Origin: Candidatus Chaera renei
Lineage (GTDB): Bacteria; Patescibacteriota; Saccharimonadia; Saccharimonadales; Saccharimonadaceae
Length of the DNA stretch: 32,701 nucleotides
Reading direction: 5' to 3'
NCBI GenBank assembly: GCA_004100265.1
Contig: SCKW01000003.1
Location: forward strand, 1-32,701
The position numbers and the translations under genes were made by a program. The notes under the pieces were generated by a model. It saw only the letters and a list, made by a program, of their open reading frames with translations. It had not been told where the DNA came from and made no database searches. Below are positions 15,297 to 23,762 of the stretch, piece by piece (the first letter of the stretch is position 1; the number at the start of each line of letters is the position of its first letter).

Positions 15297-17198
15297 ATGA
15301 AGCGAACACCCGTGCCCCAGCCGAACCACCAAAACGCCGCCTTTATGCTGCCTACCGTGATGATCATGCTGGGCCTGGCGACTATCATTATTTTGTCGCT
15401 GTTGCAGTTCATAGCCGTAATGACCACTTTCACCAACCAGATCATTTACCGTCAGATAGCGCTGACCGCGGCTCACGGCGCTCTGGAATTCGGCAAAGAA
15501 CAGTTCGACGGTAACCTTAGCTATTCCGGAACGGCCGAAACCACCCTGTTTCAAAACAGCCGCTACCGGGTGACCTACCAACTCAATCAAATTCCCGGCA
15601 GCCTGTCGCTCGACGGCCGCTCGCAGCGTATGCAGGGCATCGGCCGAGTTTACCTGCCGCCCGCGGCCGCTTCGGCCAGCTATACAAGGGTGATCAACGG
15701 CGAAGTCGTGCGCAGCCAAATAGTCAGCAAAGATCCGTCCGATTTCAGCCCGATGGCCTGGTATGACGCCTCGTGCAACGCCAACACCAGTACTGATCCG
15801 ACCTGTCAGGTCGACACCGTATTAAAAGACGGCAGCAGTTCAGCCTCGATGGTGGCCGGCAGCACCAGAGAGGAATCCAGCGCCGGCGACTACTGCGGCG
15901 GCGCTCCGGCAACCGGCGACGGCCTACTGTCTTTAAACCGCGATAACGAGTGCGGCCTGTGGGAGCAACAGCTGGTCGGCATGACTTTTAACTTCGGCGC
16001 CAGCCTGCCCAAAGGCACCACCATTCAGGACGCCTACGTACAATTTACTTCCGGCGCCAAAGCCGATGCCGATCAGGTAGCCATGCACATTTACGGTATC
16101 GCCGCCGACAACCAGCCCAATTTTACCGCCGTTGGCAACGACCAGATATGGGGCAAGCCGCTAACCGCCGCCGAGGTGGTTTGGGATCCCGGCCCCTGGG
16201 CGTCACCCAACCAGAGCGGCGCTTTTCAGCGTACCCCCAACCTAAAAAGCGTTATCCAGGAAATCATCAACCGCCCCGGCTGGAATACCGGCAATAACAT
16301 CGCTCTGTTTTTTGAGTATCATACCGGCCCTGGTACCCGCCGCGCCAAAATGTCGCCGATTACCTTAAACCTAACATACAGCAACAACGTGCCGGCCAAT
16401 ACCAATGATCTGGTGCGATACTGGCGCGACCGTTCCGGTAACGGCTTTCATTTAAGCGCCGTTAACGACGCCTCCCGTCCGACCAAAAAAACCATCGTGC
16501 AAAACCCCACCACCACCGCGCCTAACGGCAAGCCCATGATCAGTTTCACGCCGGGCGCCTCGGCCATGACCGCTACCGTGCCGGCCAACACCGCCCGCGC
16601 CAGCAATACCTACACAGTGTTCACCGTCATGAACGTGTTAAACACTACCGATAGCGTTAACGGCACCGGTTCGATACTCAGCTTTTGGGGCAGCGGCACC
16701 AACAACGCGTTGTTGTCGCCCTTATGGCGGCATCCCTATAGCGGCTTCCACAGCTGGGACGCCGCCAGCGGCATTAACCAAAACGACCTATGCATCGCCA
16801 GAGACAACGTGGAGCGCATCTGCCGTAACGTGACCAATTTAGAGATGGACGGCGAAACCAGTTGGGCGATACTGAGCATGCGCGAGTCTATCACCGAACG
16901 CAACCGGCTGTTTCGCATCAGTGGCACCAACTCGCCGCCGCAAAACCTGGAAGACAGCGTTATCCAGCTAAACGCCCCCTATACCATAGCGGTCGGCGCT
17001 CAAGCCAATAATCTTACCCAGGCCGCTGGAGTCCAGATAGCCGAAATTATCATCTACGACCGAGAACTGACATGCCCCCAAATGGAGGCGGTCGAAGCCT
17101 ACCTGGCCGCTAAGTGGGGCTTTAACGACCCCAACCTGCCGGCTTTTAATAAATATCAGTCGGCCGGCTGCGCCGAGAATAACGTGCCGGCGTACTAG
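15297..17198 (+). CDS. Large GspK/PilX-like minor pilin with nested beta-sandwich and LamG/ConA-like domains (putative tip adhesin)
   Basis: A 633-residue protein. The N-terminus AAFMLPTVMIMLGLATIIILS resembles the GspK/PilX class: cleavage before Phe and no Glu+5, as in tip pseudopilins. From about 150 a concanavalin/LamG-like domain begins (FSPMAWYDASCNAN), is interrupted at about 185-361 by a second beta-sandwich (TIQDAYVQFTSGAKADADQ, IYGIAADNQPNF, LKSVIQEIINRPGW, NIALFFEY), then resumes (LVRYWRDRSGNGFHLSA, NGKPMISF) and ends with IAEIIIYDREL and MEAVEAYLAAKWG, a frequent ConA-like ending. The inserted part looks like DNRLRE/CBM-type sandwiches. As the last and largest minor pilin it probably caps the fibre and touches a surface or host glycan. 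The ligand is unknown. Confidence 0.82.
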   Translation: MKRTPVPQPNHQNAAFMLPTVMIMLGLATIIILSLLQFIAVMTTFTNQIIYRQIALTAAHGALEFGKEQFDGNLSYSGTAETTLFQNSRYRVTYQLNQIPGSLSLDGRSQRMQGIGRVYLPPAAASASYTRVINGEVVRSQIVSKDPSDFSPMAWYDASCNANTSTDPTCQVDTVLKDGSSSASMVAGSTREESSAGDYCGGAPATGDGLLSLNRDNECGLWEQQLVGMTFNFGASLPKGTTIQDAYVQFTSGAKADADQVAMHIYGIAADNQPNFTAVGNDQIWGKPLTAAEVVWDPGPWASPNQSGAFQRTPNLKSVIQEIINRPGWNTGNNIALFFEYHTGPGTRRAKMSPITLNLTYSNNVPANTNDLVRYWRDRSGNGFHLSAVNDASRPTKKTIVQNPTTTAPNGKPMISFTPGASAMTATVPANTARASNTYTVFTVMNVLNTTDSVNGTGSILSFWGSGTNNALLSPLWRHPYSGFHSWDAASGINQNDLCIARDNVERICRNVTNLEMDGETSWAILSMRESITERNRLFRISGTNSPPQNLEDSVIQLNAPYTIAVGAQANNLTQAAGVQIAEIIIYDRELTCPQMEAVEAYLAAKWGFNDPNLPAFNKYQSAGCAENNVPAY

Positions 17199-17214
17199 AT
17201 CGGCGGCCGCTAAA

Positions 17215-17223
17215 TGTTATACT
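17215..17223 (+). promoter_or_regulatory. Extended -10 box upstream of pilM
   Basis: TGTTATACT is an extended -10, ending 37 nt before the pilM ATG, in the 62-bp gap after the adhesin gene. No -35 match. It may give separate transcription of pilMNO. Confidence 0.45.
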
Positions 17224-17260
17224 GTAGCCTAAGCAGTCGTTAAGCTTTACCAAAAAAGGG

Positions 17261-18322
17261 ATGGGCGTAAAACCTAAATTGTTTCATCATGACAAACCGG
17301 TCAGCGGCATAGATATCAGCCAGACCGGGGTTAAGGTTATGGCCATCGACGTTAAACGATGGGCAGTTGAAGCCTACGGGTCTCTCGATCTCGACCCGGC
17401 CAAGTTGCAAGAAAGCATCAATACTGGTAATTCTTACCTGACCGAAGGCCTGGAAAAGCTGTTGACCGCCAAACTCTCCGGCAAGCTGCCCAGCAACCAG
17501 GTAGTGTTAAGCGTGCCTACCTCCCGAACCTACACCCGTTCCATGACCCTGCCCCGCGACGCCGAAAAAAATCTTAAAGAAGCGGTGCTGTTAGAGGCGG
17601 AACAATACATTCCCATAGCTCCCGCCGAATTGAACATAGATTACCAGGTGATCGAGCGCGGCGCCAAAGAACTCACCGTGCTGATGTCGGCGGTGCCCAA
17701 AAAAATTGTCGCTTCAATCACCAATGCCGCCGCCCAGATTGGCCTGGAAGTGGTGCTGGTGGAACCCGGACTAAGCGCCGTGGCCAGGCTGATTACCCAA
17801 ACCGAAGAAGGGCACCTGCCAACCGTTATCGTTGACATCGGCGCCGGCTCTACCGACATAGCCGTGCTCGACAAGGCCATACGGGTAACCGGCGGCGTTC
17901 CGGTAGGAGGCAACAGCTTTACTCTGGATATTGCCCGCAAGCTGAAGGTATCGCTGGAAAACGCCCATCAATTAAAAGTGCTCAACGGCCTCAGCAGCGG
18001 CGTCAAGCAGGCCAAAATCTTAGCGGCCCTCAAACCCGATCTGGACCAAATCGCCGCCGAAGTGCAAAAAATGGTTCGATACTACATAGAGCGGCTGGGT
18101 GCCAAGCGCAAAGTCGAACAGGTTATTATCGTTGGCGGTGGAGGCAACGTGCCGGGGCTGGGAGACTACTTTACCGACACCCTCATCATGCCCGCCCGCG
18201 TTGCCAGCCCCTGGCAAGTACTCAACTTTGGCCGGCTGCCGCAGCCATCGCGCCAGTTCAAGCCGCGCTACATCACCGCGGCGGGCCTTGCCTGCGTGCA
18301 GCAAAAGGAGATCTGGCAATGA
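17261..18322 (+). CDS. pilM: Type IV pilus assembly protein PilM (actin-like)
   Basis: A 353-residue cytoplasmic actin-fold ATPase. The phosphate-1 motif is GIDISQTGVKVMAID (about 16-30), the central LPRDAEKNLKEAVLLEAEQYIPI is the family block (about 96-118), phosphate-2 is VDIGAGSTDIAVLD, and IIVGGGGNVPGL is the adenosine motif. PilM binds the PilN N-terminus and links the PilB/PilC motor to the PilNO ring. The residues MINLLP at the start of the next protein are the known PilM contact. The stop overlaps pilN by 4 bp (ATGA). Confidence 0.95.
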   Translation: MGVKPKLFHHDKPVSGIDISQTGVKVMAIDVKRWAVEAYGSLDLDPAKLQESINTGNSYLTEGLEKLLTAKLSGKLPSNQVVLSVPTSRTYTRSMTLPRDAEKNLKEAVLLEAEQYIPIAPAELNIDYQVIERGAKELTVLMSAVPKKIVASITNAAAQIGLEVVLVEPGLSAVARLITQTEEGHLPTVIVDIGAGSTDIAVLDKAIRVTGGVPVGGNSFTLDIARKLKVSLENAHQLKVLNGLSSGVKQAKILAALKPDLDQIAAEVQKMVRYYIERLGAKRKVEQVIIVGGGGNVPGLGDYFTDTLIMPARVASPWQVLNFGRLPQPSRQFKPRYITAAGLACVQQKEIWQ

Positions 18323-18909
18323 TCAATCTGCTGCCAGACGAGACAAAGCGAAACCTAAGGGCGGCAAGGCTGAACGTGCTACTGCTTAGATATTTAATAT
18401 TCCTGGGCGTGGCCTGCCTGTTTATCGTAGGTGCTTTCGGCGTGGGATATTTGCTGACCGCCTCGGAGCGCACCGCCGCCGCGCGCGATCTAGCCGCCAG
18501 CCAGCAAACCCTGGCGGCATATCAAAAAACCAAGCTTGACGCGCAGGCCTTTGCCGATAACCTGCGAGCGGCCAGAATCATTCTGTCAAACGAGACGATA
18601 TTCAGCGACCTGATAGTACAAATCGCCAAAACCCTGCCGCCCAACACCGTCTTAACCAGCCTGAACCTGTCTACGGATACCCTGGGCAAGCAGATTATCA
18701 TTAACGCCCGTACTAAAGACGCCGAAGCGCCGCTTGCGCTTAAAACGGCCCTGGAAAACTCTCCCCTGTTTACCAATGTCAGTATTTTAACCATCGCCAA
18801 GCCGTCGCCGAGTGACCCCCCGCCGCGTTTTATGATTGCCCGTGATTATCCGGTTACGGTTACTATGAGTGCCACCTTGGTGAAGCCGCCGGCAAGGAGC
18901 CAGCCATGA
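18319..18909 (+). CDS. pilN: Type IV pilus alignment protein PilN
   Basis: A 196-residue bitopic inner-membrane protein. The cytoplasmic start MINLLPDE is the INLLP PilM-binding motif. A transmembrane helix follows (about 24-50), then a coiled coil (ERTAAARDLAASQQTLAAYQ), then an alpha/beta domain with LPPNTVLTSLNLS, as in PilN ferredoxin-like domains. An AAGGAG ribosome binding site lies inside the pilM end. It is coupled by 4-bp overlaps to pilM and pilO. Confidence 0.9.
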   Translation: MINLLPDETKRNLRAARLNVLLLRYLIFLGVACLFIVGAFGVGYLLTASERTAAARDLAASQQTLAAYQKTKLDAQAFADNLRAARIILSNETIFSDLIVQIAKTLPPNTVLTSLNLSTDTLGKQIIINARTKDAEAPLALKTALENSPLFTNVSILTIAKPSPSDPPPRFMIARDYPVTVTMSATLVKPPARSQP

Positions 18910-19490
18910 ACGCCATCAAATTAAGCCGCCTGCTCATGACAGCTATCCTGCTGATGATTGGTGCCGTGGCTGCCAGTTATTACTTTTCGTCAAAACTGCT
19001 AAGCGCCAACGTAGCGCAAACTAACGCCATAAAAGCCCAGGCGGCAACGGCGTCCGAGGACATCACCCGGCTCAAACTGCTAGCCAGCGAACTGCAGAAT
19101 AAACAAGACGCGGTTAACCGGGCCAGTCAAATCGTTTCCGACACCAAGCAGTATCAGTATCAAGACCAGATTGTTAAAGATATGAACGCTTTTGCGGCTG
19201 CGGCCGGCGTAAGGGTGCTGGGTTATGATTTCAGCAACCCGCAAAACAAGGCCGCGCCGGGCGGACAACCCCAGGCCTCGTTGGGCATCAAGGGGGTTAA
19301 AACGATCAACGCGGTAGTTACCCTGGACAAGCCGGTTGATTTTGACAGCTTCTTAAGATTCTTAAAAGCCATCGAGAACAATCTCACCAAGATGCAAATA
19401 ACCGGTGTAAATATGATTCCCGACCTGAACAATCCGTCACAGATCAACAACCCGACGGTGGGTCTGCAGATTTACGTGAGGGGTAATTAA
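18906..19490 (+). CDS. pilO: Type IV pilus alignment protein PilO
   Basis: A 194-residue protein with one transmembrane helix (about 8-28), a coiled coil (about 45-80) and a C-terminal ferredoxin-like domain containing VTLDKPVDFDSFLRFLKAIENN, a block typical of PilO. It pairs with PilN on the outer side of the membrane. The start overlaps the pilN stop by 4 bp. Sequence conservation in this family is weak, so the name rests on position, size and layout. Confidence 0.85.
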   Translation: MNAIKLSRLLMTAILLMIGAVAASYYFSSKLLSANVAQTNAIKAQAATASEDITRLKLLASELQNKQDAVNRASQIVSDTKQYQYQDQIVKDMNAFAAAAGVRVLGYDFSNPQNKAAPGGQPQASLGIKGVKTINAVVTLDKPVDFDSFLRFLKAIENNLTKMQITGVNMIPDLNNPSQINNPTVGLQIYVRGN

Positions 19491-19492
19491 GC

Positions 19493-19789
19493 GTGAAGAA
19501 ACTGCCAATCAACACCCTTGGATTAAGTCAGAGACTGGCGGCGGTCAAACACCTTTTGGCCAGGCACCATGTGATCATCGCCGCGGTTTTAGTGCTGGGG
19601 TTCTTGATTTTTGCAGTGAATAACATCAGACAGGCGCTCAACCAGCCGTTCGACCAGTCCGTCCAGACTCGCTCAACCATCAACACTACTTTCGATAAAG
19701 CCACCATCCAAAAAATCTACCAGCTGAAAAGCCGGCAAAACCCCTCGCTGACTCTACCCGACGGCAAGCGCAATCCATTCGCGCCGTAG
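19493..19789 (+). CDS. Small bitopic protein, PilP-like, at the end of the pilMNO operon
   Basis: A 98-residue protein from GTG at 19493, two bp after the pilO stop. A cytoplasmic basic head precedes one transmembrane helix (about 29-47). The C-terminus KRNPFAP resembles the GRRDPF motif near the start of PilP. The beta domain of PilP is missing, which makes sense where there is no outer-membrane secretin to reach. The similarity is only the short motif and the gene order, so the PilP label is tentative. Confidence 0.6.
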   Translation: MKKLPINTLGLSQRLAAVKHLLARHHVIIAAVLVLGFLIFAVNNIRQALNQPFDQSVQTRSTINTTFDKATIQKIYQLKSRQNPSLTLPDGKRNPFAP

Positions 19790-19795
19790 CAGCGG

Positions 19796-19811
19796 AAAAA
19801 TTTCGATTTTT
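19796..19811. terminator. Bidirectional AT hairpin with UUCG loop between convergent genes
   Basis: AAAAAT-TTCG-ATTTTT is a perfect 6-bp stem with a UUCG tetraloop. It sits between the PilP-like gene and the lamin-tail gene, whose stop codon overlaps its right edge. The stem is all A-T, so termination may be inefficient. Confidence 0.5.
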
Positions 19812-21291
19812 AGCGTCCGGCGGTAAACTTGTCCAGCAGCTTGCGTCCCAGCGCGGCGATTTCGCGGCGATATTCAAATATGCCGTAAGCGCCCACCAAA
19901 CCGGCAACCGCGCCAAGCACCGTCCAGTTAATCTGTTGGTTCGGCGGCTGAGCGGCAATCGAGGCAGGCTGGGCAGCCGGCGGCTGAGCGGCTTTAGCGA
20001 CAGCGGTTCGGGAAGAGGCTTTAGGCCGGGACGCTGGTTTTTTAGCCGGAGCGCGTTTAACGGTTTTTTTTGCGGCCGTAACGGCTACGGGAGCCGGAGG
20101 AGCGGGCTCGGCCGGCACTTGAATGATGTTGGGCAGGCCCGGAGTTGGCAGCAGGCTCCATGTCCAATCGCCGGGGCCGCGCGACCAGCTTTGTCCGGAT
20201 TTGGCCGCCGGGTAATTGGTTTCGTCTATCACCTTACCAGCAGGGTCGAGCAGCCGCACCCCCGAGCCGTCGTTGACCAACCTTAGCCCGCTGACGGCGG
20301 AGGTTACCGCGGCGTAGCCGCCTGGTAAAATTTTGGCCCCTTCGGCGAATTGATACTTATAACGCCAGTTGCTGCCGGTTACGATCGAGTAGCCGGCGAT
20401 ATCAACCGTATCCGCCGTAGGATTGAAAAGCTCCACATACTCATGGTCTTCGTCGGTTTGCGGAGCCGTCGGATCGGGCAACAGTTCGTTTAAAAGCAGC
20501 GGGGCGTAAACTACGTTACCGCCGCGGCCAGGCTCAAGCGGCTCGCCGTCGCCCGGCGGATCTTCGTCCGGCAAGGCGGGAGGCTCCGCGGGCAGCGGCA
20601 AGTCGCTGACCGCCGGCAGCAGACTGCTGGTCGGGACCTGGCTTAAGCAAAAATCGGCCTCGGCGCGGCCGCTGTCAACCCACTGGCCATCGGCGTTTAA
20701 CTGACGCTTAAAACTTTTGGCGGAAGAATGGGGCGCGGCGTCGGGGCCGCTGGCCGGCGGCGCTTCCCGGCATGGCTTAAACGACTCCAGCGGCTTGTCC
20801 CAGGACAGTTCGTCGGCCGTCTCGCCCTGCGGATCGACCAGGCGCAAGGTTCCCTTGTCGGCCCCCAGGCTAATGCTTGACTTATACAAAAAGGCGCGAG
20901 GATCGGCCGGACTGACACTCTCGGTCGCCAGTACCAGCCGCTGCCCCGGTTCGATCACCGCCTCGGCCTCGTCGATCGCCGTGGCTAGGTTAAGATACAG
21001 GCTGCCCTTAGCGCTGGTGCTGGGCAGTTTGCGCAACTGCCAGCCGGTCAGCGATACGGGGCCGTCGCTGACATTGGTTAATTCAACGAACTCCGCTTTG
21101 GCAGCCGCGGAATTAAAGCCGGGACTGGCCTCGACGATAATTAACGAACGGCTAATCGGAACGGGCTCCGCCTTAGTGCCTGAATCGTTGGCGGCAAAAG
21201 CCTCGGCCGGCCAAAACGCCGCCCAAGCGGCGGCCAGCGCGAAAATTGCCCACATTTGAATGACGGTGGCGGTCCAAGCGGGCGCGATCAT
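19810..21291 (-). CDS. Secreted, membrane-anchored protein with two lamin-tail domains
   Basis: A 493-residue protein with a signal peptide (hydrophobic stretch to about residue 33, ending AFA). Two lamin-tail (LTD) domains follow. The first is about 48-165, with IIVEASPGFN, AEFVELTNVSDGPVSLTGW and GTLRLVDPQGETADELSW. The second is about 262-362, with LLLNELLPDPTAPQTDEDHEYVELFNP (in two parts) and GVRLLDPAGKVIDETNY. A Pro/Ala/Lys-rich, basic linker (about 385-450) leads to a transmembrane helix (about 456-474) and a short basic cytoplasmic tail. Bacterial LTDs occur on secreted proteins, often beside nuclease or competence domains; their ligand is poorly known. It converges on the pilus locus and has its own good promoter. 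Confidence 0.85.
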   Translation of the reverse strand: MIAPAWTATVIQMWAIFALAAAWAAFWPAEAFAANDSGTKAEPVPISRSLIIVEASPGFNSAAAKAEFVELTNVSDGPVSLTGWQLRKLPSTSAKGSLYLNLATAIDEAEAVIEPGQRLVLATESVSPADPRAFLYKSSISLGADKGTLRLVDPQGETADELSWDKPLESFKPCREAPPASGPDAAPHSSAKSFKRQLNADGQWVDSGRAEADFCLSQVPTSSLLPAVSDLPLPAEPPALPDEDPPGDGEPLEPGRGGNVVYAPLLLNELLPDPTAPQTDEDHEYVELFNPTADTVDIAGYSIVTGSNWRYKYQFAEGAKILPGGYAAVTSAVSGLRLVNDGSGVRLLDPAGKVIDETNYPAAKSGQSWSRGPGDWTWSLLPTPGLPNIIQVPAEPAPPAPVAVTAAKKTVKRAPAKKPASRPKASSRTAVAKAAQPPAAQPASIAAQPPNQQINWTVLGAVAGLVGAYGIFEYRREIAALGRKLLDKFTAGR

Positions 21292-21303
21292 TCTTGGCCG
21301 TCA

Positions 21304-21332
21304 ATTATGCCCTCTGTCGAATGGTTTGTAAA
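21304..21332 (-). promoter_or_regulatory. Promoter for the lamin-tail protein
   Basis: On the minus strand, TTTACA (21332-21327) and CATAAT (21309-21304) with a 17-bp spacer. The -10 lies 12 nt from the ATG, so the leader is only about 5-6 nt. Confidence 0.6.
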
Positions 21333-21358
21333 TAGCTACTTTTACGACCGCTTTGGCT

Positions 21359-21364
21359 TATACT
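21359..21364 (+). promoter_or_regulatory. -10 box for PRC-barrel gene (leaderless)
   Basis: TATACT ends 8 nt before the ATG at 21373. No clear -35. Confidence 0.45.
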
Positions 21365-21372
21365 AAAGACAT

Positions 21373-21942
21373 ATGCTGGTTTATTCGAGCAGTTTGCGCA
21401 ACGTGCCAATCTTGAGCCTGCAAACCGGAACCGTCCTGGCTCAAACCGGCCAGCCCGTTATAGATCCGCGCCGGCTGTATATAGTGGCTTTTTACTGCGA
21501 CGGGCCATTGCTCGATCACCATCCGTCGCTGCTCCACACCGACGACATACGCGAATTCTCTGATGTCGGCATGATCGTTAACCATAGCGGCGACTTAATG
21601 CCGCCGGACGACCTGGTGCGGCTGCAGGAGGTGATTGACTTTAAATTCAACCTGCTGGGGCGGGCGGTGATCGACACGTCCCGCGCCCGGCTTGGCACCG
21701 TTGAAGACTTCGCCACTGAAACCAGCAGTTTCATGATCAAAAAACTCAGCGTTCGCCGGCCGCTGCTTAAAAGCCTATCCACCAGCAAACTGCTAATAGA
21801 CCGGCAGCAGATCGTGGAGGTGTCCAACGACTATATCGTGGTTCGGCACGAAACGGCCAAGCAGCAGCCGATCGCCGCCAGATTTAAGCCGGTAGCCACT
21901 AACCCGTTCCGAGCCAAAGCCAACCCCCAAACCGACACTTGA
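21373..21942 (+). CDS. PRC-barrel domain protein
   Basis: A 189-residue soluble protein with two PRC-barrel-like units. The first (about 1-85) has SSSLRNVPILSLQTGTVLAQ and PRRLYIVAFYCDGPLL; the second (about 92-160) has LLGRAVIDTSRARLGTVEDFA and LLIDRQQIVEVSNDYIVV. PRC barrels are beta-barrel adaptor folds, known from photosynthetic reaction centre subunit H and RimM. In small-genome bacteria such paired-barrel proteins are common but their role is unknown. The C-terminal 30 residues are basic and disordered. No operon partner; the gene stands alone between two minus-strand genes. Confidence 0.75.
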   Translation: MLVYSSSLRNVPILSLQTGTVLAQTGQPVIDPRRLYIVAFYCDGPLLDHHPSLLHTDDIREFSDVGMIVNHSGDLMPPDDLVRLQEVIDFKFNLLGRAVIDTSRARLGTVEDFATETSSFMIKKLSVRRPLLKSLSTSKLLIDRQQIVEVSNDYIVVRHETAKQQPIAARFKPVATNPFRAKANPQTDT

Positions 21943-21977
21943 ACGGGCAATATGCCTGTTGTCGCAAAGCCGGTATT

Positions 21978-22592
21978 TTAAGACAAAGAAAGCGCTTGTT
22001 TGATATCGTCCCAGTCAAAGCCCTGGCGCGCCAGATAGGCGGCTAGTTTGCGGGGGTCGCTATAACGGGCGGATTTTTGCCGTATCAGTTTTTGCAATGC
22101 CGCCTGCTCGTCGTACTCGTCCAGCGCCGCGGCCGCCGCGTCGGCGCTGACGCCTTTTTGCCTGAGTTCGGCCGCCAAAAGCCGCCGGCTGCGCGGCCGG
22201 CCCGCCTGGCGGGAGCGCGCCCATTGGGCGGCAAAGCGCCGATCATCCAGATAGCCCTTCTGGCCAAGGCGTTTTACAACCCGCTCAGTAATCGCTTGCG
22301 GCCATTTTTTGCGAAAGGCGTAGTCAATAATTTCGCGCTCCGACCGCGGCCGGCGCGCCAACAGATCCAGCGCTCGCGCATAGGCCTTGCCGAACAAGCT
22401 TTCCTGCCGCAATTTGTCAAACAACTCCGGCCCGATCGGCAAACCAAGTCTCAGGCCTAGCTGCGTCACTTGAAAAATGTCCAGCGAGAGCCAAAATTGA
22501 TTATCCAGGTATAAATTGACCCGCTGCGGGTTCCTAGCCTGTGCCTTGATGTCGGTCAGTATGCCTGGCGGTTTGGGTGATAAGCCGGCCAT
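21978..22592 (-). CDS. recX: RecA regulator RecX
   Basis: A 204-residue, all-helical, basic protein with three-helix repeats. Family blocks are ARALDLLARRPRSEREI (about 72-88), LGQKGYLDDRRFAAQWARSR (about 109-128) and ELRQKGVSADAAAAALDE (about 141-158). RecX binds RecA filaments and limits or modulates their growth. It lies 17 bp after recA on the same strand, the usual recA-recX arrangement. Confidence 0.92.
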   Translation of the reverse strand: MAGLSPKPPGILTDIKAQARNPQRVNLYLDNQFWLSLDIFQVTQLGLRLGLPIGPELFDKLRQESLFGKAYARALDLLARRPRSEREIIDYAFRKKWPQAITERVVKRLGQKGYLDDRRFAAQWARSRQAGRPRSRRLLAAELRQKGVSADAAAAALDEYDEQAALQKLIRQKSARYSDPRKLAAYLARQGFDWDDIKQALSLS

Positions 22593-22609
22593 ATCCGGAC
22601 TACGTTAAA

Positions 22610-23641
22610 TTACCGCTCCTCGGCGGCCGCCTTCTGGCGAACAGCCTGTTCGATCTCCGCAAGCACTTTGGGGTTCTGTTTCAAATAATCTTTGGCGGCT
22701 TCTCGCCCCTGACCGATCTTTTGGTCTTTGTAGGCAAACCAGGCACCGCTTTTATCAACCAACCCATGGGCCACCGCCAGGTCAAGCACGTCGCCGGTTT
22801 TAGAGATCCCCTCGTTGTACATGATGTCGAATTCGGCGCTGCGGAAAGGCGGCGCCACTTTGTTTTTGACCACCTTCACCTTGGTGCGGTTGCCTATAAC
22901 TTCTTCGCCGATTTTAATTTGGCCGATCCTTCGAATATCCAGACGCAGGCTGGAATAAAACTTCAAGGCGTTGCCGCCGGTGGTGGTTTCGGGGTTGCCG
23001 AACATAACGCCTATCTTCATGCGAATCTGGTTAATAAAAATTACCGTGGCCTTGCTCTTGTTGATAATGCCGGTCAACTTGCGCAGCGCCTGGCTCATCA
23101 GCCGGGCCTGCAGGCCCACGTGGGCGTCGCCCATCTCGCCCTCGATCTCCGCCTGCGGCACCAGGGCCGCTACCGAGTCGACCACTATCAGGTCAACGGC
23201 GTTAGAGCGCACCAGCGTTTCGCAAATCTCCAAAGCCTGCTCGCCGTTGTCGGGCTGGGACACCAGCAGGTTGTCGGTATCCACGCCCAGCCGTTTGGCG
23301 TAGGTCGGGTCCAGAGCGTGTTCTGCGTCAATAAACGCCGCGGTGCCGCCGCTGCGCTGAATTTCGGCGATGGCATGCAGGGCCAGGGTGGTTTTGCCCG
23401 AACTTTCCGGGCCGTAAATCTCAATAATCCGGCCCTTAGGATAACCGCCTCCCAGCGCCAGGTCCAAGCTAAGGGCGCCCGACTCGATGCATTCGACCCG
23501 CCCGTGATGCGCCTCGCCCAGCTTCATAATCGAGCCGCTGCCAAACTGTTTTTCGATCTGCTCCATGGCTAAACCAAGGGCTTTGAGCTTTAGCCCAACG
23601 TCGGCTTTGGGTGAAGCGTCTTTAGCGGTTTTGTCGGCCAT
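22610..23641 (-). CDS. recA: DNA recombinase RecA
   Basis: A 343-residue recombinase of normal length. Walker A GPESSGKT is at 77-84, [22 protein letters not shown] (in two parts) contains Walker B, and [32 protein letters not shown] (in two parts) carry loop L1/L2 and DNA-binding residues. It forms filaments on single-stranded DNA for repair and for recombining imported DNA. The start ATG at 23641 has AAGGAG 12 nt upstream. The leader is about 70 nt and AT-rich. I see no LexA/SOS box that I would trust, and no intein. Confidence 0.98.
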   Translation of the reverse strand: MADKTAKDASPKADVGLKLKALGLAMEQIEKQFGSGSIMKLGEAHHGRVECIESGALSLDLALGGGYPKGRIIEIYGPESSGKTTLALHAIAEIQRSGGTAAFIDAEHALDPTYAKRLGVDTDNLLVSQPDNGEQALEICETLVRSNAVDLIVVDSVAALVPQAEIEGEMGDAHVGLQARLMSQALRKLTGIINKSKATVIFINQIRMKIGVMFGNPETTTGGNALKFYSSLRLDIRRIGQIKIGEEVIGNRTKVKVVKNKVAPPFRSAEFDIMYNEGISKTGDVLDLAVAHGLVDKSGAWFAYKDQKIGQGREAAKDYLKQNPKVLAEIEQAVRQKAAAEER

Positions 23642-23720
23642 ATCGGTCTTGCTCCTTTTGCTTGAGTTTTTAAAAATTGAGCCGCTTATTTAAGTTAAGT
23701 TTACGCGATATTACCATATC

Positions 23721-23726
23721 ATTATA
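23721..23726 (-). promoter_or_regulatory. -10 box for recA-recX
   Basis: A perfect TATAAT on the minus strand, about 80 bp upstream of recA. It lies 22 bp from the divergent -10 of the orphan pilin gene, so the two promoters overlap and could compete. Confidence 0.5.
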
Positions 23727-23745
23727 ACCTTTGCCGCCAGACGTT

Positions 23746-23754
23746 TGCTACAAT
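23746..23754 (+). promoter_or_regulatory. Extended -10 box for the orphan pilin (leaderless)
   Basis: TGCTACAAT matches TGn plus TACAAT and ends 8 nt before the ATG at 23763. Confidence 0.5.
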
Positions 23755-23762
23755 ATGTCTTG

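Noticed and set aside
22577-23572. Long plus-strand open frame (331 codons) opposite recA
   Set aside because: It lies antisense to recA; its length reflects GC-rich codon use on the other strand. No recognisable domain or start signal.
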